Shown: positions 42,049-48,534 of the stretch, piece by piece
Position numbering within the stretch: the first letter of the stretch is position 1
Layout: each line of letters opens with the position of its first letter
NCBI GenBank assembly: GCA_017889705.1
Contig: JAGGAB010000028.1
Span: 1-48,534, forward strand
DNA: 48,534 nt
Direction of reading: 5' to 3'
From: Bacillota bacterium
GTDB lineage: Bacteria; Bacillota; Negativicutes; Sporomusales; Sporomusaceae
The notes under the pieces: model-generated
What the model saw: the letters and a program-made list of their open reading frames with translations, nothing else
The model's database searches: none
What the model was told of the DNA's origin: nothing
Position numbers and translations under genes: made by a program

Positions 42049-42573
42049 TTACCGGGCTGACAACACTTCCAAAAAGGCTTTCATATATTCCGGCAAGTCA
42101 GGCGGTCGACGGCTGGAAACAAGGTTGCCATCCACAACAACCGGTTCATCAAACCAGGTGGCACCAGCATTTTCCATGTCATCACGGATACCTGGCGTAC
42201 TTGTCACTTTTTTACCTTGTAAAATTTTAGCAGAAATAAGCACCCAGCCGGCATGACAAATCTGTCCGATAGGTTTCTGAACAGCGTTGAATTCCCTTAC
42301 CAATTCAAGAACAGCAGGAAACCGGCGCAATTTGTCAGGAGACCAGCCTCCTGGCACCAGCAAAGCATCATAATCCTTGGCGATTACCTCCAGAAAACTA
42401 CAGTCAGACACTGCAGGAACTCCATATTTTCCGACATAGGTTTCCTGCGCCTTTTCACCTGCCAAATGCACTTCCACACCGGCTTCGCGCAACCGCAGCA
42501 CTGGATACCATAACTCCAAGTCTTCAAAATCGTCACTAACAAGCTGAAGAGCTCTTATGGTTTTTGCCGCCAC
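42049..42573 (-). CDS. DJ-1/PfpI family protein
   Basis: 174 aa, class-I glutamine-amidotransferase-like fold. The nucleophile Cys is in 'KPIGQICHAGWVLISA', and the conserved Glu in the N-terminal 'SDDFEDLELWYPVLRLREAG'. Family members include deglycase/glyoxalase-type stress proteins and intracellular protease-like proteins; the exact reaction is uncertain. The GTG start at 42573 follows AGGAGG by 7 nt. It is 12 bp after the RNase J gene on the same strand, so co-transcription is likely. Confidence 0.88.
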   Translation of the reverse strand: MAAKTIRALQLVSDDFEDLELWYPVLRLREAGVEVHLAGEKAQETYVGKYGVPAVSDCSFLEVIAKDYDALLVPGGWSPDKLRRFPAVLELVREFNAVQKPIGQICHAGWVLISAKILQGKKVTSTPGIRDDMENAGATWFDEPVVVDGNLVSSRRPPDLPEYMKAFLEVLSAR

Positions 42574-42585
42574 ACAAATACCTCC

Positions 42586-44247
42586 TTACAAATCCATGAT
42601 AATCGGTAAAATCATGGGTCTACGACCGGTTTTTGCAAATAAATATTTGGTTAATGCTTCACGGATGCCATTCTTTAACGGCGCCCATTCAGTAATTGGC
42701 TGGTTTTCAAAACGTTCTAATACATTTTTCACGATATTGCGCGCCTCATCCATCAATTCTTCTGAGTCGCGTACATAGACAAATCCCCGGGAAACAATAT
42801 CAGGACCGTCAAGAACACAACCACGGCTCTTATCAAGAGTAACCACAACAATAAGTACTCCATCCTGTGATAGTTGCCGTCTGTCGCGAATAACGATATT
42901 GCCGACATCACCAACACCAAGGCCATCGACAAAGATTTTGCCGGCTGTTACTTTTCCGGCAAACCGTCCGGTATCGGCAGTAAATTCAAGAACCTGTCCA
43001 TTTTCTCCAATAAAAACATTCTCTTTGGGCACACCGGTTTCATTGGCCAATTTGCCATGCTGTCTGAGCATCCGGTGTTCACCATGAACCGGAATGAAGA
43101 ACTTGGGGTTTACCAAGTTCAAGATAAGCTTAAGTTCTTCCTGACTGGCATGTCCGGAAACATGGATGCCGGAAGCTTTTTCATACACAACTTGAACACC
43201 TGAGCGCAGTAAAGCGTCAATAGTCCGGCCGACAGATCGTTCATTGCCTGGTATCGGATTGGCAGCGATTAGTACAGTATCTCCCGGTGCCAGCTGCAAA
43301 CTGCGGTGGCTTTTGGAAGCCAAGCGGCTAAGCGCAGCCATAGGTTCACCCTGACTGCCGGTTGTTAAAATCAGCATTTGATTGTCCGGATAACGATTGA
43401 TCTCGTCAACACTAATCAGGGTTCCTTCCGGTATATCCATATAGCCAAGCTCGCTGGCTTTATTTACAACAGTCACCATACTTCTGCCGAGTAGCGCTAC
43501 TTTACGCCCGTAATTGCTGGCTGCATTAATGGCTTGTTGCAGCCTGGATACGTTAGATGCAAAAGTGGTTAAAATAATCCGGCCTCTGGCTGTGCGGAAA
43601 TGCTCATCAAGACTGACCGCCACTGTGCGCTCTGATTTGGTGTAACCCGGCCGTTCGGCGTTGGTGCTGTCAGAAAGCAGCACAAGTACTCCCTGGTTAC
43701 CTAATTCAGCAAATTTATGGATATCCATAATTTTGCCATCAACCGGAGTTTGATCAATTTTGAAGTCGCCAGTATGTACAACCGTACCCACCGGCGTTTT
43801 TAAATAAAGTCCCAGTGCGTCGGCAATCGAGTGATTCACCCGGATAAAACCGACTTCAAACGCGCCTAAACTCAAGGTATCACCAGGCGCAACCGGATGC
43901 AGATTGGCAGCTGACACATCATATTCTTTCAGCCGGCCTTCCACCAACCCCAGCGTCAACCGTGAACCATATACAGGCACGTCCATATGGCGCAGCAGAT
44001 AAAACAATGAGCCAATATGGTCTTCATGACCATGGGTTAACACAACCGCTCTTACTTTATCTTTGTTTTCAATAATATAGGAGATGTCAGGTATCACCAG
44101 ATCGATACCCAGCATATCCTCCTCCGGAAACGCCAGTCCGGAGTCAAGAATAATCATGTCGTCGCCATAGCGAAACACTGTCATATTCTTGCCGATCTCA
44201 CCCAGCCCACCAAGCGGGATAATTAACAATTTGTCATTTTTACTCAC
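42586..44247 (-). CDS. rnj: Ribonuclease J
   Basis: 553 aa, metallo-beta-lactamase/beta-CASP RNase with 5'-3' exo- and endonuclease activity in mRNA decay and rRNA maturation. Seen: 'LTHGHEDHIGSLFYLL' (metal site), 'VHTGDFKIDQTPVDG', 'LLSDSTNAERPGYT', the beta-CASP segment 'LTTGSQGEPMAALSRLA', and 'FIPVHGEHRMLRQHGKLA'. The C-terminal domain is of normal length. It starts at GTG 44247 after GGAGG. A single RNase J is visible here; whether it is J1 or J2 is not decided. Confidence 0.94.
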   Translation of the reverse strand: MSKNDKLLIIPLGGLGEIGKNMTVFRYGDDMIILDSGLAFPEEDMLGIDLVIPDISYIIENKDKVRAVVLTHGHEDHIGSLFYLLRHMDVPVYGSRLTLGLVEGRLKEYDVSAANLHPVAPGDTLSLGAFEVGFIRVNHSIADALGLYLKTPVGTVVHTGDFKIDQTPVDGKIMDIHKFAELGNQGVLVLLSDSTNAERPGYTKSERTVAVSLDEHFRTARGRIILTTFASNVSRLQQAINAASNYGRKVALLGRSMVTVVNKASELGYMDIPEGTLISVDEINRYPDNQMLILTTGSQGEPMAALSRLASKSHRSLQLAPGDTVLIAANPIPGNERSVGRTIDALLRSGVQVVYEKASGIHVSGHASQEELKLILNLVNPKFFIPVHGEHRMLRQHGKLANETGVPKENVFIGENGQVLEFTADTGRFAGKVTAGKIFVDGLGVGDVGNIVIRDRRQLSQDGVLIVVVTLDKSRGCVLDGPDIVSRGFVYVRDSEELMDEARNIVKNVLERFENQPITEWAPLKNGIREALTKYLFAKTGRRPMILPIIMDL

Positions 44248-44335
44248 AAGAAACCTCCAGTTATATACATTTACTAATTATTCACTCATCCGTCCATAGT
44301 TTTTAAACGCAATTCCGTCCCTAACTAGTCCTTTA

Positions 44336-44364
44336 ATTATATACAACTGTTCCATGATTTGCAA
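44336..44364 (-). promoter_or_regulatory. Putative sigma-A promoter of the RNase J gene
   Basis: Minus strand TTGCAA, 17 bp, TATAAT, about 90 bp upstream of the GTG start. The -10 is perfect, the -35 matches in four of six positions. Confidence 0.55.
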
Positions 44365-44416
44365 ATTAGTTCCAAAGACTAACCTTTTTTACCACTTCAG
44401 CATCGATTCTATTCTC

Positions 44417-46513
44417 TCACAAAGCCTTATCATCCATACCCGAATCAGCTATTGCCAATTGATTTCTCCCAGCCTCCTTGGCATGGTAAAGCGCCTGGTC
44501 TGCAGTCCTAATAAGTTTATGCGGACCTTCGTTTTCTGACGGTATGCAGGTTGCAATACCAAGACTTACTGTCACAACCGCACCAGCTGCTGAGGTTTCA
44601 TTAATTATGCCTAATTTCCTGACAGCCTCCAGAATTTGATTTCCCAGTTCCTCAGCTCCTGCCGCATTGGTGTTCGGCAAAATCAGCGCAAACTCTTCAC
44701 CGCCATAGCGAGCCGCCAGATCTGCCGGCCTTTTGGCCATTGACTGCAGTACCTCGGCAATTTTTTGGAGACATTGGTCACCGGCAACATGTCCATAGGT
44801 ATCGTTATAGCGCTTAAACCAATCCACATCCAGCATAATTAGCGCCACTGGCTGCTGTTCCCGTTTGGCTCGCTGCCATTCCCGTCCTAAGAATTCATCA
44901 AAGTAACGGCGGTTAGCAATTTCAGTCAAGCCGTCCTGCACAGAAATCTGGTATAATGTTTCATTAAGCAACTGTAATTCCTGCGTTCTTTCCTGCACTT
45001 TGCGTTCAAGTTCGGCATGAGCCTGGCGCAGGCTCTCCTCGGCCATTTTACGTTCAGTAATGTCTTCAACAATGCTGTCAATCCAATACAAATCCCGTTT
45101 TTCATCAAAATGCTTGGCCGCAGTTACCGAACCCCATAAACACGTTCCGTCTTTTTTTCGCAACACAATTTCTTGGTCTTTTACTGTGCCTTGCTGTTCA
45201 ACAGCTTTTGCTAATTGCGCAAAACCCTCTGCATCGAAAAAATGGACCTCAGCGCAGGTCTTTAATAAGTCTTCAACAGATGAGTAACCCAGCATTCGCG
45301 CTAATGCCGGATTAGCATATTCTATGCAGGAATTACCCTCACCGCTTTTACGATATACACCAACATTGGTGTTCTCCACCAATGAACGATATCTTTCTTC
45401 ACTGTCCCGCAGTTCGGCACTACTGGCTTTCAACTGAGCAGCCATACTGTTAAACGCCCTGCCCAAACGCCCAATTTCATCTTCGGCAGTAATCCGGATA
45501 GAGGCGTCAAGATTACCGGCAGCCAACTGTCCGGTAACGGCCTCAATGTTGGTAATGCGCTTTGCCATTTTGCCGGCAACCATAATCCCAATCATCGAAG
45601 CCAACAACGCGCCAACAACACTCATAGTAAAGCCGGTGCGTTTGACATGGGTCACATACTCCAGCGCTTCCTTGAGTGGTTGCTCGGCCACCAGCCCCCA
45701 GCCGGCATTTGGAATATAACTGTAGGCTGCCAGTTTCTTTTCCCCATTAACTTCATATGCTATCCAGCCGGTCTGCTTCTCTAAAACAGCTTTCACCGGC
45801 ACCCATCCTGAGACATCTGGGTTTTCGACAATCACGGTTTCGTCTGAATGCATGATAATCTGTCCGTATTGATTAACCAGAAAAATATTGCCTGTCTGCC
45901 CAATTTTGGTTTGATTGATATGTTCAATAAGCGCGTTCAGCTCAACCGTAATCAGCATAGCGCCCACAATCTCCTGCTGATTGCCCCTAATAGGTTCAGC
46001 AATAACAATACCCGGAACGCCTGTGATTTTAGATATGATACTTTCAGAAATAACAGTCTGTCCTGTCGCTTTCATGGTTTGAAAATAGTTGCGGTCACTA
46101 TAGTTAGTCCGGGGTTCGCTCATGCGCGCATCAGAGCGGGTAACCAGATTGCCGTCAGTATCTGCAACTACAATAATTACTATATCTTCATCCTGTTCTG
46201 TCATTTGTTTAAGGAGCGGCAGTTGCTTAGCAGGAATCATAGATTTAATTTCAGCAGTAGCAGCAGCTAGGTGCAACATATTCATCTTACTGTAAAACAC
46301 CCGGTCAACGTCATCGGCGGTATGCAAAGCCGCATTCCAGTTATGGTCAATAACCAGTCTGGCCAAAGCTTTCTCGCCATTATAGCCGGTTATGAGAGTT
46401 GTCAATAGTAAGGGAATCACAGTCATGCCGACAAGGCAAACACTTAGTTTTGCCCGTAAATTCAGCCCAAGCCATAAGTTAGAAACCTTATTTACCAGGG
46501 TTGCAGGAAGCAA
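44417..46513 (-). CDS. Membrane diguanylate cyclase: Cache-HAMP-PAS-GGDEF
   Basis: 698 aa. A first membrane helix (about residues 25-45), an extracytoplasmic double-Cache sensor with 'DTDGNLVTRSDARMSEPRTN' and 'YSDRNYFQTMKATGQTVISE', a second helix ('SVVGALLASMIGIMVAG'), HAMP ('RITNIEAVTGQLAAGNLDAS'), PAS ('YRSLVENTNVGVYRKSGEGN'), a coiled coil and GGDEF. The active-site loop is 'GGEEF' (about residue 604), so cyclic di-GMP synthesis is expected. It should be driven by an external small-molecule ligand. TTG start at 46513 after GGAGGGAG. Confidence 0.92.
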   Translation of the reverse strand: MLPATLVNKVSNLWLGLNLRAKLSVCLVGMTVIPLLLTTLITGYNGEKALARLVIDHNWNAALHTADDVDRVFYSKMNMLHLAAATAEIKSMIPAKQLPLLKQMTEQDEDIVIIVVADTDGNLVTRSDARMSEPRTNYSDRNYFQTMKATGQTVISESIISKITGVPGIVIAEPIRGNQQEIVGAMLITVELNALIEHINQTKIGQTGNIFLVNQYGQIIMHSDETVIVENPDVSGWVPVKAVLEKQTGWIAYEVNGEKKLAAYSYIPNAGWGLVAEQPLKEALEYVTHVKRTGFTMSVVGALLASMIGIMVAGKMAKRITNIEAVTGQLAAGNLDASIRITAEDEIGRLGRAFNSMAAQLKASSAELRDSEERYRSLVENTNVGVYRKSGEGNSCIEYANPALARMLGYSSVEDLLKTCAEVHFFDAEGFAQLAKAVEQQGTVKDQEIVLRKKDGTCLWGSVTAAKHFDEKRDLYWIDSIVEDITERKMAEESLRQAHAELERKVQERTQELQLLNETLYQISVQDGLTEIANRRYFDEFLGREWQRAKREQQPVALIMLDVDWFKRYNDTYGHVAGDQCLQKIAEVLQSMAKRPADLAARYGGEEFALILPNTNAAGAEELGNQILEAVRKLGIINETSAAGAVVTVSLGIATCIPSENEGPHKLIRTADQALYHAKEAGRNQLAIADSGMDDKAL

Positions 46514-46541
46514 TAGACTCCCTCCTATGATATATATTATT

Positions 46542-46570
46542 AATATATCTATTTCGACAATTTACTACAA
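46542..46570 (-). promoter_or_regulatory. Possible promoter of the diguanylate cyclase gene
   Basis: Minus strand TTGTAG, 17 bp, TATATT, about 30 bp before the start codon. The AT-rich context makes chance matches likely. Confidence 0.35.
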
Positions 46571-46733
46571 AACCCTTGTTTTTCCCCGTAACCAGCTTTC
46601 CGTTCATTCAGGTTGGCCGCCATGCAGCAAACCCTTAGATCATCTAATAATTTATATTTTCAATGAGAATTGGTAATTTCCTGCAAAATCCTTGTTATTT
46701 TACAGAATATTCCCACCAAATCCAGCGGCAACC

Positions 46734-46763
46734 CCAAAAACAGCTGCCTTGATCAGGTAGCTG
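46734..46763 (-). terminator. Terminator after the membrane-protein gene
   Basis: Minus strand CAGCTACCT-GATCA-AGGCAGCTG followed by TTTTTGGGG; one G-T pair in the stem. It begins 11 bp after the stop. Confidence 0.65.
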
Positions 46764-46773
46764 CTGACTTTTC

Positions 46774-47520
46774 TTATCTCTTTACTTTCATTCGAATATA
46801 GTAAATTATCTCACGCAAGGTATACAACATCAACAAGTGCAAGATTGCTGATACCAGTATTGCCACATATTCTCCTGTACCCAAACTTCTAAATGAAATG
46901 ACAACCGGCAGCGACAGATCAATCAGTATCCCCTGCACAATTGCTATTCCATACAGCAAATACCGCATTTTCTCGCTAAACCGTCCGGCTAACAACGGTA
47001 TTTTGCCAAGCAGATACCCGAAGCCTATATTCGTCACCGCCATCAGCACTGTTCGATAAAATTCAAAATGATAATCGCGCGGCATTGCGTGAAAATAGAT
47101 TTCACCACCGATGTGTAACACATACAGCCAGGCATTGATAACGGCAAAGTAGGTAAACTGGGTTGTGGCAAACTTGCCCAGCCTGCCAAATTCCGGTGGG
47201 TTTTCTTTCGCTGCCAGCCACAAATACATGCCGCTGACCAAACAGCTTCCTAGCGTAATCACTGTGTACTTATATGTATAATACTGCTCCGCATATTTCA
47301 AATTGAACACCCAAGTCCCACCGAAAAAAGGGATCAGACCTAAGATCAGCAGGGACCAGCCCAGCTTCTCCAGTTTTTGTTTTTGGCTAAGCAGTCCGCC
47401 CAGCAAGATTGCCAGCCCTTCCCCAAACCAGTACTGTGAAACCCAGGTAAGCGGTACTAAGCACAAAACCACGCCAAACGAAACAACAAAAAACATTACC
47501 GCAAGCACATTTGTCAGCAA
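46774..47520 (-). CDS. Polytopic membrane protein of unknown function
   Basis: 248 aa, about seven or eight hydrophobic segments, no recognised family. The C-terminus is basic ('REIIYYIRMKVKR'), probably cytoplasmic. The open frame reaches TTG 47556, but GGGAGG lies 7 bases before TTG 47520, which opens directly on the first helix ('LLTNVLAVMFFVVSFGVVLC'). It follows the CPBP protease gene on the same strand by about 60 bp, so the pair may be an operon. Aromatic-rich loops ('NLKYAEQYYTYKY') are notable but give no function. Confidence 0.65.
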   Translation of the reverse strand: MLTNVLAVMFFVVSFGVVLCLVPLTWVSQYWFGEGLAILLGGLLSQKQKLEKLGWSLLILGLIPFFGGTWVFNLKYAEQYYTYKYTVITLGSCLVSGMYLWLAAKENPPEFGRLGKFATTQFTYFAVINAWLYVLHIGGEIYFHAMPRDYHFEFYRTVLMAVTNIGFGYLLGKIPLLAGRFSEKMRYLLYGIAIVQGILIDLSLPVVISFRSLGTGEYVAILVSAILHLLMLYTLREIIYYIRMKVKR

Positions 47521-47581
47521 ACAAAATCCTCCCGCTAAATGCCAAGCCGCTGCCAAGACATTTGAATTCCTTGTTTTTCTT

Positions 47582-48358
47582 TCAACCGGCTGAATATCCT
47601 AATAGTCCTTTTGTACTCTTCATGATAACAATGGCCATTACAATTACCAGCATGCTCATAACTCCTGGGATAACGCCAGTAGCTGCATCACAGGCAATAA
47701 GCATATCAAAAGTCCCATGCCATAAGGCAACAAGCAGTATACTGCCGCCGGCAATATTACAAAGCCAGCTTAAGAAAACAGACAAAGCCGCCCCTCCCAT
47801 GGCCAGATATTCCTGATCATAAAAAAATGCGGGAATATGCCAAAGGGCCCACATTATCCCTAGACAAAGGCTGGCCTTGACCGGCTTCATAACTTGCTGC
47901 AACTCCTGCAGAGCGAAGCCCCGCCAGCCTGTTTCTTCACCCACACCGAACGTAAAAATCCAAAACAGCCAGGCTGACAAGGTGGAAAACCCGGGAAGCT
48001 GCCGGGTTATGCCAATATCTCTCCACTCCGGCCACAGCCCGGTAAAGCGATAATTAATTTCAACCGCAATGGCAAAACACACCACTGGCACAACAATTAC
48101 CGCCACATACGAAAGCGGCCTGCCGGTTTTGCGAAAACAGCTTTTTATAAACCTCAGCACACCGCCTGGCCCCTCAAAGACCAGGGTCACTATCAGAGCG
48201 GCAAGCAAAGGGCCAAACGAGCCAGCATAATGCTGATATGGCAGCACCGCCAATCCGGTTTCGAATTGGCGGTTACTTACTAACGGCAGCCAGATACTCC
48301 ACGTAATTAACAGCGCAAACAAATAATATAAAGTCAGCTTTTTGCCTGCTGTTGACAT
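47582..48358 (-). CDS. CPBP-family intramembrane metalloprotease
   Basis: 258 aa with about seven membrane helices. It carries the CPBP (Abi/Rce1-like) motifs: 'GVGEETGWRGFALQEL' (EExxxR), 'GIMWALWHIPAF' with the motif-2 His, and 'ILLVALWHGTFDML' with the motif-3 His. Relatives cleave prenylated proteins or peptides, or provide bacteriocin self-immunity; the substrate here is unknown. ATG 48358 follows AAGGAGGAG. No bacteriocin gene was seen nearby. Confidence 0.87.
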   Translation of the reverse strand: MSTAGKKLTLYYLFALLITWSIWLPLVSNRQFETGLAVLPYQHYAGSFGPLLAALIVTLVFEGPGGVLRFIKSCFRKTGRPLSYVAVIVVPVVCFAIAVEINYRFTGLWPEWRDIGITRQLPGFSTLSAWLFWIFTFGVGEETGWRGFALQELQQVMKPVKASLCLGIMWALWHIPAFFYDQEYLAMGGAALSVFLSWLCNIAGGSILLVALWHGTFDMLIACDAATGVIPGVMSMLVIVMAIVIMKSTKGLLGYSAG

Positions 48359-48418
48359 CAGGCTCCTCCTTAGTATGTAAGCTCAAACAAGATTAACCTA
48401 GCTACAGCGCCCTAATCC

Positions 48419-48534
48419 TCAAGCGGCACGCTTCTGCCGCATTTGCGCGATCCCCAGTGGAATCCCCCCCAGAGTCAGCAAAACAAAAATTAGGCCAAAT
48501 GCTAGCTGTACGGTAAAGAGATTGTCATTATACG
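48419..48534 (-). CDS. C-terminal end of a membrane protein (cut by window edge)
   Basis: The last 38 codons are visible and the 5' part lies beyond the window. The segment contains one hydrophobic helix ('VQLAFGLIFVLLTLGGIPLG') followed by a basic tail ('IAQMRQKRAA') and TGA. The gene is upstream of and co-directional with the CPBP gene, about 60 bp away, and may belong to the same unit. Too little remains for a family call. Confidence 0.6.
   Translation of the reverse strand, partial: YNDNLFTVQLAFGLIFVLLTLGGIPLGIAQMRQKRAA

Overview
The window looks like chromosome of an anaerobic, spore-forming, diderm Firmicute of the Negativicutes/Sporomusaceae type. Firmicute traits are an isoleucine-type T-box, RNase J, PdxS/PdxT, a CarD-family protein, very strong GGAGG ribosome sites and frequent GTG/TTG starts. 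Outer-membrane traits are an autotransporter whose beta-barrel ends in Phe and a small OmpH/Skp-like periplasmic protein. The genus is an inference; no rRNA or marker gene is present.

Region 1 (1-6612): an autotransporter with an Ala/Ser/Thr/Gly-rich repetitive passenger, flanked by inverted copies of a 19-bp REP-like sequence; an ACS-type MFS carrier; a SAM methyltransferase; a soluble chemotaxis-type transducer.

Region 2 (6717-29017, all minus strand) is the centre of the window: what appears to be a complete gene set for anaerobic nicotinate fermentation, the pathway known from Eubacterium barkeri. In transcription order: ndhF, ndhS, ndhL (nicotinate to 6-hydroxynicotinate), a decayed molybdopterin-subunit relic, two NiaP-like MFS carriers, ena (ring opening), hnr (6-hydroxynicotinate reduction), a UPF0280/ApbE-superfamily gene overlapping hnr, a PF06684 (DUF1185) gene, hgd, hmd, dmdA, dmdB, mgm (B12 mutase), mii, a MutL/GlmL-like ATPase and dml. 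Expected products are ammonia, CO2, propionate and pyruvate. A sigma-54 (-24/-12) promoter lies just before ndhF, with a 14-bp inverted repeat upstream as candidate enhancer, and the next gene upstream encodes a sigma-54 activator with a duplicated N-terminal domain. So regulator, enhancer, promoter and operon form one readable module. The two genes beyond the nine known enzymes (UPF0280 and PF06684) are the best leads to undescribed function.

Region 3 (29281-35429): a UroD-superfamily protein, CarD, an exported purple-acid-phosphatase-like metallophosphoesterase, and a PdxR/pdxS-pdxT vitamin B6 module with a divergent operator.

Region 4 (35504-48534): small proteins, a PAS-PAS-PucR regulator, an HD-GYP protein, a short threonine dehydratase under an isoleucine T-box, OmpH-like protein, a lone CheY-like receiver, a DJ-1/PfpI protein, RNase J, a Cache-HAMP-PAS-GGDEF diguanylate cyclase, an unknown membrane protein, a CPBP protease and a membrane protein cut by the window end. 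A ~45-bp block before the response regulator also occurs before the autotransporter. No rRNA, tRNA, CRISPR array, prophage or intact insertion sequence was seen.
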